NCBI GenBank assembly: GCA_002343985.1
Contig: DDTB01000033.1
Span: 1 to 41,312, forward strand
Direction of reading: 5' to 3'
Source: Chitinophagaceae bacterium UBA2375
GTDB taxonomy: Bacteria; Bacteroidota; Bacteroidia; Chitinophagales; Chitinophagaceae
Length of the DNA stretch: 41,312 bases
Under the pieces are notes generated by a model, which was given only the letters and a program-made list of their open reading frames with translations, was not told where the DNA came from and did no database searches. Shown one piece after another: positions 1 through 8,147 of this stretch. Each line of letters starts with the position of its first letter. Position 1 is the first letter of the stretch. The position numbers were made by a program, and so were the translations under genes.

Positions 1-583
1 CAGCAACAATAAATTCTAAAGGATTTTTTAAGGTTGTGCAATGCTGCTGAATTTTTTTAATCAGCATCAGGGATTCATAAGTAATAACCTTTATTAAAGC
101 ATCTATTTGCCATTGTCTTATTTTATAATAATCTCCCTCTAAAATGTTGTAGTAACTTTCAAAGTTTGAAAAGTATGGGTCAATCTTTCCTGCAAGGAAA
201 TCTTTGTAAGAGTATTCAGGAATACTGTCTTTGAGTTTCCATTTCCTTTCAAAAAATAAATGCTGATAGCTGCCAAGTCTTACCGCTTCGGAAAGTTGTT
301 TTGATTCATCAACATTTAATAGAAATGCTCTGCTTGCAAATTGATTAAGCAACCAATCTTCTGAGGAATGATTTTTTATGTAGTAAGGGTATTCGCTTTT
401 TTCAATAACGGCTTTTAGCTTGTCCGATTCTTCAATCAAAATTTTTAATTGATTGAAATCGTCAAGCCCTTGCAGTTTGGTTTCAATATTGGTTACGAAA
501 TCTTTTTTTGCCTGTTCGTTTGCCGTATTGAATAAACTTTTGAATTGCTTTTTTATTAAGCTATTGATTGGTTTAACTATCAT
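1..583 (-). CDS. Hypothetical protein, 3' part missing (runs off the left edge)
   Basis: Reading the minus strand from an ATG at 583 gives 194 codons without a stop, up to the window edge, so the gene is cut by the window and not broken. The protein starts MIVKPINSLIKKQF and is rich in Lys, Glu, Asn, Tyr and Phe. It has no signal peptide or obvious membrane segment and looks largely helical. The gene lies 13 bp downstream of the integrase stop codon on the same strand, so the two are probably co-transcribed. Base composition is AT-rich like the integrase and unlike the rest of the window, so it belongs to the same mobile element. I do not recognise the family with confidence. Small regulators of the RteC kind sit beside integrases in Bacteroidota elements and would be one option to test. 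Confidence 0.7.
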   Translation of the reverse strand, partial: MIVKPINSLIKKQFKSLFNTANEQAKKDFVTNIETKLQGLDDFNQLKILIEESDKLKAVIEKSEYPYYIKNHSSEDWLLNQFASRAFLLNVDESKQLSEAVRLGSYQHLFFERKWKLKDSIPEYSYKDFLAGKIDPYFSNFESYYNILEGDYYKIRQWQIDALIKVITYESLMLIKKIQQHCTTLKNPLEFIVA

Positions 584-596
584 TGAAATATTAAAG

Positions 597-1805
597 TTAA
601 TCGTTAAATACATCCATTGCCTTATCTAACTCCTCATTTACAATCTTTGCATAAATCTGTGTTTCCCTTAATTGAGCATGACCCATGAGCTTTGAAACCT
701 TATCTATGCTAACGCCTTTCCTTAAAGCCCTGGTAGCCCATGTATGACGGCTAATGTGAAATGATAATGGCTTTTCAATTTCAGCCTTCGTTGCCAAAAG
801 TTTGAGGTTCTTATTTATGTAAGCGGTGGCACTTGAAATTTGATTGTATGAAACTTGGGGGTCATTCAAATCAATACTATTTGGAAGCATTGGAAAAATA
901 AAATCAGTTTGCTTGGTAGCTTTGCTGTGGTACTTGTTTATTATCTCAATGGCTTTATTAGGCAGCTTGATTGATAGCTGTGTTTTTGTTTTATGGATGG
1001 CGATATGGATATGCTTACCATCAAAATTTTGCCACTTTAATTTTAGAACATCAGAAATGCGAAGCCCTCCGGTGTATGCTGCAAAAATGAACATGAGTTT
1101 ATGCAAATCCATTCTTTCGCCGGGAACCGTTGCCACATCTTCTATTGCCTTTAGTTCTTCATCGCTTAAAAAGGAACGGCTTGTTTTTTCCAGTTTGAGT
1201 TTGTACTTGGTAAATGGGTTGTGCTGGTATTCGATTTTTTCTGCCCTTAGAGCATCATTGAAAAGTTTCCGCAGGAATTTTAGATGCTTGTGGATTGTAT
1301 TGGTTTTTAGCTTCTGCTTTGTTTGCAGGAACTTTTCATATTTTGCCAAAAACTCGGGGGTTATATCTTGGAACATGATGGAAGCATCGTTTACATAATC
1401 CTTTAAAGTTTTGATAGTGGAACTGTGGGTTATGTGGGTGCTTATTTTTCCATCATCCTTGTAATTGTTTACAACTTCATCAGCGAAGGCAAAAAAATCC
1501 TCTGGCTTCTTGCCATAGATTTTTTCCTTTAGCTGCCGGGTGGTGGAAGATTTGGAAACGGTTTCGTGTTCAAATACTTGGTCTTGAAGCTCCGCAAATT
1601 TGTTGGTTAAAAAGGAGTTGAGCCTTGCACTGTTGGTATGCTTGCCTTTTATCTTGTTTTTGGCAGAATCCCAATGGTCTTCGGGTATTAAAATACCGGA
1701 TGCGATGTAGCTAATTTTCCTATCTTTGATAATGCGGAAGTGGATAGGGGCTTCGCCTTTTTTGTTTAGCTTATCCTTGCGGTAAACTATTGATACACTT
1801 GCCAT
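597..1805 (-). CDS. Tyrosine recombinase / integrase of an integrated element
   Basis: This 402-residue site-specific recombinase would catalyse integration and excision of the element extending to the left. The N-terminal part (about 1-95) has the arm-type DNA-binding fold common in Bacteroidota integrases, followed by a SAM-like core-binding domain (about 100-200) and the catalytic domain (about 210-400). The catalytic set is visible: Arg249 in GGLRISD, a Lys at about 272-274, His350 and Arg353 in HISRH, His376 in GHAQ and the nucleophile Tyr385 in QIYAKI. Length is normal for the family and the gene looks intact. It starts at ATG 1805 and points away from the probable attachment site near 1988-2004, a usual arrangement. 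AT-rich composition contrasts with the host genes to the right. I cannot tell whether the element is a conjugative transposon, a prophage or a small island, since only its edge is visible. Confidence 0.95.
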   Translation of the reverse strand: MASVSIVYRKDKLNKKGEAPIHFRIIKDRKISYIASGILIPEDHWDSAKNKIKGKHTNSARLNSFLTNKFAELQDQVFEHETVSKSSTTRQLKEKIYGKKPEDFFAFADEVVNNYKDDGKISTHITHSSTIKTLKDYVNDASIMFQDITPEFLAKYEKFLQTKQKLKTNTIHKHLKFLRKLFNDALRAEKIEYQHNPFTKYKLKLEKTSRSFLSDEELKAIEDVATVPGERMDLHKLMFIFAAYTGGLRISDVLKLKWQNFDGKHIHIAIHKTKTQLSIKLPNKAIEIINKYHSKATKQTDFIFPMLPNSIDLNDPQVSYNQISSATAYINKNLKLLATKAEIEKPLSFHISRHTWATRALRKGVSIDKVSKLMGHAQLRETQIYAKIVNEELDKAMDVFND

Positions 1806-1851
1806 TTGCTTCGGTTTTGTTGCATCACAAATTTAAGCAAATAAGTGCAAA

Positions 1852-1875
1852 ATGGGGTAAACAATGGGGTAAACA
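1852..1875. repeat. Perfect 12-bp tandem repeat upstream of the integrase
   Basis: ATGGGGTAAACA occurs twice back to back, 47 bp upstream of the integrase start. Its position between the integrase gene and the putative attachment site fits arm-type binding sites for the integrase or sites for an excision factor; that role is inference. Confidence 0.6.
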
Positions 1876-1987
1876 TTATCCACATTTCGTTGCTTTTTTC
1901 TGCATTAGAAAAAACAATGAATACGCTGAAATGATTGATAGTAGGGCTTTTTGGAGAATAACGGTGAAAACGGAAACAAGAAAATTA

Positions 1988-2004
1988 GACCCGTCCGGTC
2001 CGCG
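1988..2004 (+). other. Candidate attachment site: possible tRNA 3' end remnant
   Basis: The stretch GACCCGTCCGGTCCGCG sits at the point where composition changes from AT-rich element to host DNA. It reads like the last part of a tRNA (T-stem 3' strand CCCGT, acceptor strand CCGGTCC, discriminator G as in tRNA-Ser) and is followed directly by an intrinsic terminator. No tRNA body is present upstream here. If an element entered a tRNA gene, the intact tRNA would lie at its far end, outside this window. The tRNA assignment is inference. Confidence 0.35.
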
Positions 2005-2005
2005 T

Positions 2006-2035
2006 AAAGCTCCAAAGAAATTTGGGGCTTTTTTT
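2006..2035 (+). terminator. Intrinsic terminator next to the element boundary
   Basis: An 11-bp stem (AAAGCTCCAAA / TTTGGGGCTTT, one G-U pair) with a GAAA loop is followed by a run of T. No gene on this strand ends just upstream within the window, so it probably once served an RNA gene disrupted or displaced by the element. Confidence 0.75.
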
Positions 2036-2093
2036 ATTTTACATTTATCCGTCAAACCCCAACCCTTTTCTGTTTTCCCCTTACTTTTATCCC

Positions 2094-2702
2094 ATGCACA
2101 AATACCTGTTCATTCTCCTGCTTTGCTGCGGTTGCAGTTCCGTAGCTAAAAAAATGTACGGCATCAAAGACCCTGGCATTGAGAACAGGGAGTCCATCAT
2201 CCGTTATGCACAGTCCATCAACCTGGATACCACCCACATCTGCACGGTTGACACATCCACTTACCTCAAAACCCTGATCCGGATCCAAAGCTCTTTGCCC
2301 GAAGCGGAACTGTTTAACCGGGATGGCATCAATATCACGTACAAAAAACAAGACCAGGATTGTAACGCGGGCCTTTTCTCCTTTATTCCCAACCTGCGCA
2401 AGGATTCAGCCTATAACCGAAAAGATGCTTACAGCCTCACGCAACACCTGGAAGGCATCCGCGGGCTCAACGGTGAAGCCCTCCATAATATCACCGACTC
2501 TTCAGCCGATTACTACCTCTTCATCTACTGGGTAAGGTGGATTGGAAAACTCAACAAAGATCATGTACGCGAATGGATGGACCTGGCAAAATCAAACCCG
2601 CATGTGCGCATCCAGGTTATCCCCGTGAACATGGATTTTCAATCCTGGTGGCCAGAAACATTTCAACAAAAAGTAACGAAAAGCATGTCGAAGAAAAAAT
2701 GA
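2094..2702 (+). CDS. Lipoprotein of unknown function
   Basis: This 202-residue protein starts MHKYLFILLLCCGCSS, a short lipoprotein signal peptide with Cys at the lipobox, so it is predicted to be lipid-anchored in the envelope. The start at 2094 was chosen because this signal begins there; the longer frame from 2022 would bury it. The mature part has mixed alpha/beta character with no repeats or membrane segments and ends in a basic tail (SMSKKK). I do not recognise a domain. It is the first host gene to the right of the integrated element. A weak housekeeping-type -7 box (TACTTTTA, 2082-2089) lies just upstream, which would make the transcript nearly leaderless. An intrinsic terminator at 2803-2828 closes the unit, separating it from the next lipoprotein. 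Confidence 0.75.
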   Translation: MHKYLFILLLCCGCSSVAKKMYGIKDPGIENRESIIRYAQSINLDTTHICTVDTSTYLKTLIRIQSSLPEAELFNRDGINITYKKQDQDCNAGLFSFIPNLRKDSAYNRKDAYSLTQHLEGIRGLNGEALHNITDSSADYYLFIYWVRWIGKLNKDHVREWMDLAKSNPHVRIQVIPVNMDFQSWWPETFQQKVTKSMSKKK

Positions 2703-2802
2703 TGAGCATGGGTCTCAGGGCTATGCTTTTGTGCAAGCTTGTATGAGTTTTTTTGCCTGGTTATGTTGAACAAACTGGCCTGAATTTTGTCTTACAGACT
2801 GT

Positions 2803-2828
2803 ATCCGGATATGTTCCGGATTTTTTTT
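2803..2828 (+). terminator. Intrinsic terminator after the first lipoprotein gene
   Basis: Stem ATCCGGA / TCCGGAT with loop TATGT, followed by seven or more T. It insulates the candidate ECF promoter that begins ten bases further on. Confidence 0.85.
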
Positions 2829-2837
2829 CTTTTCCCG

Positions 2838-2862
2838 GTTACATCCTGTGTATGCCGGCAAC
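2838..2862 (+). promoter_or_regulatory. Candidate ECF-sigma promoter, copy 1 (Asp-rich lipoprotein)
   Basis: GTTACAT, 11 bases, then CGGCAAC. The same arrangement with identical spacing stands before the sigma operon (8148-8172) and the lipoprotein at 8254-9078 (9126-9150). The spacing between the two blocks suits -35 and -10 elements of an ECF sigma factor. It directly follows a terminator and precedes the ATG at 2882 by 19 bases, which also rules out the in-frame ATG at 2852 as the start. Confidence 0.65.
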
Positions 2863-2881
2863 TAATGCAAAAGCATCTGCT

Positions 2882-3847
2882 ATGTGTTTTCGTAACCTGT
2901 TGGCTGTCATAATTTTAAGTATTTCTCTCCTGGCCTCCTGTACCAGCGGCCCCGGGCCCGCGCCCCAGGATCCCAATAATCCCCCGGCGCCAACACCTAC
3001 TGTGGGCCGTTTATCGTATGGGGATACTTTGTTTTTCCTGGGTACCAACGCGTTCAGGTTCCCGGTGTCGAAGCCTTCGCCCAGTGGTTATTTTAAAGCC
3101 ATACCGTTCGGTCTTTCCATAGATACCCTTACAGGCAGGATCAATATCGCGCAGAGTGAAACCGGCATCCGGTATAAGATTTATTATGTGTCGCAGGCCG
3201 GCGAAAAATTAGACAGTGTAAAAATTGTGATTTCGGGTATTGATTACCGTGATACCATTGTTCAGCTTGCAGCTACACCCTCCGCATACGACACTTCTTT
3301 TCCCATTTACAATGCGAGGCCCGGATTGATACTGCCTTGCGGCGATGATGATGAAGATGGGGATGGCGACCTTGATGACGACGATAACCGATGTGTATTT
3401 GATGAAACGGACCTCGATAATGATGGCGACGATGATATTGATGGCGTAAACCAGGAAAAATTACTGGTTGATATTAAAAAAGGTTTTATTGATGTGGAAG
3501 CTTCCTTCCAGGCAGGGATATTCGGTTCCAGCAACCCGGCCAACGGCCTGATGCGCGATTTTACTTTTTACTACCGCATAGATGATGCCAGCAACAGGGC
3601 CCTGAATAAAATTTCGGTGCGCGTGTACCATTACCGCCGCCGTGCCGACATCCCGCAAGCCTTGTTTGATACGCTGAACCTGCGCAACGATATAGCTGCA
3701 GCGGTGAACAGTCGGGTGTACCCCATTTCAGGGCAACACCCGCAGGTAGATACGGATGGCAGTTACCAGTCCAGTTCAATTTTTAGCAGGCTGGAATATG
3801 CATCCCGGCCAAAGCGCCCACCGATCATCATCATCGTCAGCCAGTAA
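2882..3847 (+). CDS. Lipoprotein with an Asp-rich, possibly calcium-binding loop
   Basis: The start MCFRNLLAVIILSISLLASC is a classic 20-residue lipoprotein signal (lipobox LASC), giving a 321-residue protein. An ATG at 2852 is in frame but lies inside the candidate ECF promoter, so 2882 is preferred. After a Pro-rich linker comes a beta-rich domain. In the middle (about residues 155-190) there is a dense run of Asp and Gly, including DDDEDGDGDLDDDDNRC and DLDNDGDDDIDG. These resemble thrombospondin type 3 or dockerin-like calcium loops, and Cys residues flank part of the run. Calcium binding is inference. The remainder reads as a beta-sandwich with no catalytic motif that I can name. The predicted promoter ties the gene to the sigma factor at 7549-8145. 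A terminator at 3862-3884 follows. Confidence 0.8.
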   Translation: MCFRNLLAVIILSISLLASCTSGPGPAPQDPNNPPAPTPTVGRLSYGDTLFFLGTNAFRFPVSKPSPSGYFKAIPFGLSIDTLTGRINIAQSETGIRYKIYYVSQAGEKLDSVKIVISGIDYRDTIVQLAATPSAYDTSFPIYNARPGLILPCGDDDEDGDGDLDDDDNRCVFDETDLDNDGDDDIDGVNQEKLLVDIKKGFIDVEASFQAGIFGSSNPANGLMRDFTFYYRIDDASNRALNKISVRVYHYRRRADIPQALFDTLNLRNDIAAAVNSRVYPISGQHPQVDTDGSYQSSSIFSRLEYASRPKRPPIIIIVSQ

Positions 3848-3861
3848 CAGATATTATCAAT

Positions 3862-3884
3862 AAGCCCGGTTACCCCGGGTTTTA
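3862..3884 (+). terminator. Intrinsic terminator after the Asp-rich lipoprotein gene
   Basis: Stem AAGCCCGG / CCGGGTTT with a five-base loop, followed by TTATTATTTT. It leaves only 20-40 bases for a promoter of the CHAT gene. Confidence 0.75.
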
Positions 3885-3921
3885 TTATTTTACAGTGCAT
3901 CCCATGCCCATGCACCTTTTC

Positions 3922-6729
3922 ATGTCGAAAAAAATATTGAATCGTCTAATCGTTTCCGTTAGTATCGCGGTCGCGTGCATCTGCATCAACTTCGCGCAGC
4001 AAAATAATGCAACAGGCCTGCAACAGGCATACCGGGAGGCCGTTCGGCTCTACCTGCTCGAAGAGCCTACCGCGGAAACGGATTCCACTGCGCTGGCATT
4101 ATTCCACAGTTTCATACAGCAAGCCGGCCCCGGTGATGCCGGTAAAATAATGGATGCCTGCATCAGGGCCGGAAATATTCACCAGGGTTACCAGCGTTTT
4201 AATGAGGCCAACCGCCTCTACCACCAGGCGCTGCAACAGGCGAAGCTTATTGATAAGCCTGAAAAATTACAGTATGAAGCCTTTCTCTACATTGGCTCCT
4301 CTCATTATTTCAGCAATATCCTGGATAGTTCAAGGTTCTATTTTGAAGCGGCATCTGAAATCGCCATGCGTATATCCGGAAAGGAAAAATTGCCGGAGCT
4401 CGACCGATTATATAATTCCCTGGGCGCTCTGTATTATGAATCGGCGAATTACCAGCAATCAAAAAATTACTTTCAAAATGCATTGCAGTACGCCGATCCC
4501 ATGGCTTCTGATTACCAGGAATTTCACACAGGCATCATGAGCAATATCGCGAGCTGCCTGATGAAGCAAAACAGGTTCGATTCGGCATTGCAGATCCTGC
4601 GCTCGATAACACCGTTGCCCCAGCAAAAAAACCTGATCAGCCAGAATACGGCACATTGCCTTTTTGAAATGGGTGAATACGACACCGCATTGAACTTGTA
4701 TCAATCCCTGCAGATACCCGGAGGGTTTTCTTCCGTTGTAGCCCTGACAGACATGGGCCGCATTTACATGGAAAAACGGCAGTGGCAAAAAGCTGAAGCC
4801 ATATTTGATTCCGCGATCGCGCTGAACCGTTCCATTTCCACTGTCATTAAAAATAAAGAGGAAGCTCTAGCATATTATTACCGGGGCGAACTGGCATTGG
4901 TACAGGGCCTGGAGGATGAGGCCCTCACCTGGTATAATGAAGCCTTACAGGAATTGCACCTGGATTTCAAAGCTGAACGCGCCGATGACCTGCCAGGGGA
5001 TGTGTCTAAAAGCATATCACCGATTACATTGTTCACCGTGTTGCAGGCCAAGGCCGCTTTGTATCATGATAAATATAAGCGCACGAAGAAAAATACCTGG
5101 ATCAGGCAATCCCTGCGGGCCTTCCGCAAATCGATTGAGACGGCAAATGTCATTAAGATGAATTTCGATAATGATGAAGCCACTTTGTTTTTCAATACGC
5201 GTTACCGCTCCATGTATGATGAAGCCATACATGTGGCATACCTTGCATACCAGGCAGATGCCGGTTATGCCGATGATTATATTTTTATGCTCGAACAGTA
5301 CAAAGGAAATGTGCTGTACCAAAACCTCCTGTTGAACCGCGGCCGATTTGCCAGCGGCTTACCCGATTCCATCATCCGCAAAGAGCGTGATTTGCGGCAG
5401 TTGATTGGCATCTATACCACTCGCCTGAACCAGAACACGGTGGAGAAAGACGCGGGTATGTTGCAGCAAAGGCTATTGTCGTACCAGGTGGCTTTATCAA
5501 GGCTTTACCATACATACCGTTCAAAGAATGACCGGTCGATGTATGGTTTGTGGGAGTCTGGCGAAGGGCAAACGCTGGAAAACATTCAGCAGTTGATTGG
5601 TCCGGATGTATTGTTGCTGGATTATTATGTAACCGACAGCCTGATATATGGCATGGCTTTGGGTAAACATGATTTCACTGTACAGTTGATTCCAAATAAC
5701 CAGTTGTTCAGGAATCAGGCAGATGAATTTCTGCGCGAATTGTACACGGTGGAAGAGGGAAGGAGGTACAATGGGATGGATGCCGCGTATGGCTTGTATC
5801 AGCAACTGGTCCGCGTGTTTGGGAGCACGGTAAATGCCTACCGGAAATGGGTCATCATCCCCGATGATTTTCTCTACCAGATTCCTTTTGATGCGATGGT
5901 CAGCAATAAGGATAAAAAAGAGTACCTCTTATTGTCTAAAACAATCAGTTATCATTATTCCATTTCATTGTTGCTGGAAGAAGCGCACCTCGCGTCATCC
6001 GGGAGAAAGATGTCGGCAAAGATGTCGATGTCGCCTTTCAGCGAGAATACAAGTATGGTCAAACAAACCGGCTTGTCGGTACTGCCTTTTTCGGCCAATG
6101 AACTCAGTGGCCATGATGTGTTGATGTATGATGCCGAACAGGCATCGAAACAAAAATTCTTATCGCAGGCACCCCGGCAATCTGTCATTCACCTGGCCAC
6201 ACATGCCAGTACCGGTGAAGACAGCAGCATGAACTGGATTCAGTTTTATCCTTCCGCTGATTCCATCCTGCGCGACCGTTTATTCCTGCATGAAATTTAC
6301 GCGATGAACCTCGACAGCACTTCGCTGCTGGTTTTGAGCGCATGTGAAACCGCTGGCGGCGAGGCTCAGAGTGGGGAAGGCTTGATGAGCCTTTCCCGCG
6401 CGTTCATGTATGCAGGTGCCGACGCGGTGCTCTCTACCTTATGGAAAACAGAAGACAGGGTAAGTAATTACCTGATGCAAAAAATGTATGTGTACATGCA
6501 AACAGGCCTTCCGCCTGAAGAAGCTTTACGTAAAGCCAAAATCAGTTTACTGACATCTGGCGAAATAGGCGCGAGGTACCTTTCACCAAATTATTGGGCA
6601 AATTTTGTGTACGCGGGCCATGTGGATTTGCATAAAGGGCCAGGCAATAACCATTGGCATTATATCATTACCGGGCTTGCGGCTGTATTGATCATGGGCT
6701 TTTTATTTTTCATGAAAAAGCCCCGATGA
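3922..6729 (+). CDS. Exported TPR-CHAT protease-like protein with C-terminal membrane anchor
   Basis: The 935-residue protein starts MSKKILNRL and has a signal peptide to about residue 28; ATGs at 3904 and 3910 are alternative starts. Residues about 35-420 form tetratricopeptide repeats, followed by a helical linker. The C-terminal third is a CHAT domain, a caspase-like cysteine peptidase fold. The expected dyad is present: His761 in HLATHAS and Cys808 in LSACETAGG, followed by the conserved GADAVLSTLW block. Near the end one transmembrane helix (LAAVLIMGFLFF) is followed by KKPR, so TPR and CHAT domains should face the periplasm, anchored in the inner membrane. CHAT proteases are known as signalling effectors working with TPR partners. 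Convergent with the sigma/anti-sigma operon; cleavage of that anti-sigma protein is a hypothesis. No copy of the local ECF motif was found before this gene. Confidence 0.9.
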   Translation: MSKKILNRLIVSVSIAVACICINFAQQNNATGLQQAYREAVRLYLLEEPTAETDSTALALFHSFIQQAGPGDAGKIMDACIRAGNIHQGYQRFNEANRLYHQALQQAKLIDKPEKLQYEAFLYIGSSHYFSNILDSSRFYFEAASEIAMRISGKEKLPELDRLYNSLGALYYESANYQQSKNYFQNALQYADPMASDYQEFHTGIMSNIASCLMKQNRFDSALQILRSITPLPQQKNLISQNTAHCLFEMGEYDTALNLYQSLQIPGGFSSVVALTDMGRIYMEKRQWQKAEAIFDSAIALNRSISTVIKNKEEALAYYYRGELALVQGLEDEALTWYNEALQELHLDFKAERADDLPGDVSKSISPITLFTVLQAKAALYHDKYKRTKKNTWIRQSLRAFRKSIETANVIKMNFDNDEATLFFNTRYRSMYDEAIHVAYLAYQADAGYADDYIFMLEQYKGNVLYQNLLLNRGRFASGLPDSIIRKERDLRQLIGIYTTRLNQNTVEKDAGMLQQRLLSYQVALSRLYHTYRSKNDRSMYGLWESGEGQTLENIQQLIGPDVLLLDYYVTDSLIYGMALGKHDFTVQLIPNNQLFRNQADEFLRELYTVEEGRRYNGMDAAYGLYQQLVRVFGSTVNAYRKWVIIPDDFLYQIPFDAMVSNKDKKEYLLLSKTISYHYSISLLLEEAHLASSGRKMSAKMSMSPFSENTSMVKQTGLSVLPFSANELSGHDVLMYDAEQASKQKFLSQAPRQSVIHLATHASTGEDSSMNWIQFYPSADSILRDRLFLHEIYAMNLDSTSLLVLSACETAGGEAQSGEGLMSLSRAFMYAGADAVLSTLWKTEDRVSNYLMQKMYVYMQTGLPPEEALRKAKISLLTSGEIGARYLSPNYWANFVYAGHVDLHKGPGNNHWHYIITGLAAVLIMGFLFFMKKPR

Positions 6730-6739
6730 TTACGGGGCT
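6714..6739 (-). terminator. Terminator of the sigma/anti-sigma operon, inside the CHAT gene 3' end
   Basis: Stem AGCCCCG / CGGGGCT with a seven-base loop. On the minus strand it is followed by five T, on the plus strand only by GATTGTTT, so it mainly serves the minus-strand operon. It overlaps the last codons of the CHAT gene and may end that transcript too. Confidence 0.75.
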
Positions 6740-6779
6740 GATTGTTTAGTTGATGGATATTGGATGTTAAAGAAGGATT

Positions 6780-7559
6780 TTATTTTTTGATCCATTGTAA
6801 GCGGGTAATGACCCATTGGTCAACCTGGTCATGATAGGTATGGCTTGGTTGCTGCCTGATTTTCCTGAACATTTGCAAAGCGGCTGTATGCTGGCCGGTA
6901 TGCAGGAGGGTCAGCGCCAGGTAATACTCCGCTTCATCCTGGTACAGTTTTGATCCTGTTTTTTCATTGAAGGATAGAATGTCCTCGAACAAAGGTTGGG
7001 CTTCTTTATCCCTTTGCAATTTCAAGTATGCGTAAGCCGCGAGGAATTTTTCCCTGTTGCTGGTTTCGGTTAATTTTTCAAAGGTTGATGCAACGGCCTG
7101 GTATTGCTGGTTCCTGAAATCCTCTACCATACGGTGTTCGATGGGGCCGGCAACGCTGCGTTCGGTATTGACATGGTACGGTTGGTATAATTCTGAATAC
7201 ATGTTCATCCTGTTGGTATTAATGTATTCATAGCTGAGCCAACTGGCCGCGATGACGATCAGGACAGCCGCTGCACGGATGAATGGTTGCACGAGATTCA
7301 TGCTGACCAGTTTCGCGGGTTTCCGCACAGGTTCGGAGGATAGCTTCGTGTTTTCCTGCAGGTATGATTGATGTACGGATTGTACCTGCCGGGCAACCTG
7401 GCGCCTTTGTATCAGTTTAATGGCGGTTTCATGCGAAAGGATCAGGGCCTCAGGATCCGCGATGCCTTCCTCCGATAATTTTTTTATGGCGTCTTCCCGG
7501 CTGATGTCATTCCTCATCAGGTCATCTAAAAGCCGCTCGGTATGGTCATTAGTGTGCAT
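6780..7559 (-). CDS. Membrane protein with TPR-like periplasmic domain, probable anti-sigma factor
   Basis: The 259-residue protein has an N-terminal cytoplasmic helical part (1-90, rich in charged residues), one membrane span at about 92-112 (RAAAVLIVIAASWLSYEYI) and a C-terminal periplasmic part (about 113-259). The periplasmic part looks like tetratricopeptide helices (for example FEKLTETSNREKFLAAYAYLK and YYLALTLLHTGQHTAALQMF). Its start overlaps the end of the sigma factor gene by 11 bp, so the two are translationally coupled. A single-span partner overlapping an ECF sigma gene is the typical anti-sigma layout, but no zinc-binding HxxxCxxC motif is visible, so the assignment rests on context and topology. 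A terminator follows at 6714-6739. The large exported TPR-CHAT protein is its convergent neighbour. Confidence 0.75.
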   Translation of the reverse strand: MHTNDHTERLLDDLMRNDISREDAIKKLSEEGIADPEALILSHETAIKLIQRRQVARQVQSVHQSYLQENTKLSSEPVRKPAKLVSMNLVQPFIRAAAVLIVIAASWLSYEYINTNRMNMYSELYQPYHVNTERSVAGPIEHRMVEDFRNQQYQAVASTFEKLTETSNREKFLAAYAYLKLQRDKEAQPLFEDILSFNEKTGSKLYQDEAEYYLALTLLHTGQHTAALQMFRKIRQQPSHTYHDQVDQWVITRLQWIKK

Positions 7560-8145
7560 AAATGGTTAAGGGTTTGAGTTCATGCAATACGGATGGATTT
7601 TTTTCAATCTGGTCCCTGAGCGATTTCATGCATTTTGCTTTTTTGTTTCTCAGGACCTGTTCGTTTTCATAGTCGAATTCTTGCAGCAATTCGCGCATGC
7701 TTTTTTTCTGATAATAAAAACCGGTTAATATTTTCTGGCAGGTTTCACCGATCTGCGACATGATATCATTTAATAATCCGAAAGTATCTTTTTCAAAATG
7801 CCTGGTTTCTGTTTGTACATCCTCCATTGACTGGTAAGCCTGTTCCCTTTTTTCCCTTCGCTGCCTCGTCCTCAATTCGAACATCCAAAGGTTTTTAGCG
7901 ATGCCAGCCAGGAATGTTTTGAGGCTGCTGTCTCCGCGGTATTCCCCGGATTTCACTTTGTCAACCAATACAATCACCGCTTCCTGGAAAATATCCGCTG
8001 CGTCGTCGGGGCTGGCGCCTTTCATGATCAGTAGCGCATTGATTTCTTTAAACCATTGATCGTATATATACCTCACAGGTTTATTGATATCACTCATCTG
8101 TAAGGCTTTTAGTAAATCGTCCTGAACATCCGCTCTCATATTCAT
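7549..8145 (-). CDS. ECF-type RNA polymerase sigma factor
   Basis: A 198-residue sigma-70 family protein of ECF size. Region 2 is at about 25-95 (SPDDAADIFQEAVIVLVDKV, then SSLKTFLAGIAKNLWMFELR). Region 4 is at about 130-185, with helix-turn-helix character around YYQKKSMRELLQEFDYENEQ. The N-terminus carries the usual DDLLKAL segment, so the start is 8145 or 8139 (MNMRADV). Both lie almost on top of the predicted start of transcription, implying a leaderless or near-leaderless mRNA; ATG 8097 is a shorter alternative. The gene overlaps the downstream membrane protein gene by 11 bp. The upstream motif GTTACAT-N11-CGGCAAC is shared with two neighbouring lipoprotein genes, which indicates autoregulation and a small local regulon. 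Regulon membership is inferred from that motif. Confidence 0.9.
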   Translation of the reverse strand: MNMRADVQDDLLKALQMSDINKPVRYIYDQWFKEINALLIMKGASPDDAADIFQEAVIVLVDKVKSGEYRGDSSLKTFLAGIAKNLWMFELRTRQRREKREQAYQSMEDVQTETRHFEKDTFGLLNDIMSQIGETCQKILTGFYYQKKSMRELLQEFDYENEQVLRNKKAKCMKSLRDQIEKNPSVLHELKPLTIYAH

Positions 8146-8147
8146 TT

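Noticed and set aside
844..1398. Plus-strand ORF of 184 codons inside the integrase gene
   Set aside because: It is antisense to a clear tyrosine recombinase and has no family character.
2753..2881. Longer N-terminus for the Asp-rich lipoprotein (starts at 2753 or 2852)
   Set aside because: It would span a strong terminator and the candidate ECF promoter; the lipoprotein signal begins at 2882.
3885..3921. A fourth copy of the ECF motif before the CHAT gene
   Set aside because: The region has GTTACCC within the terminator stem but no CGGCWAC at the right distance.
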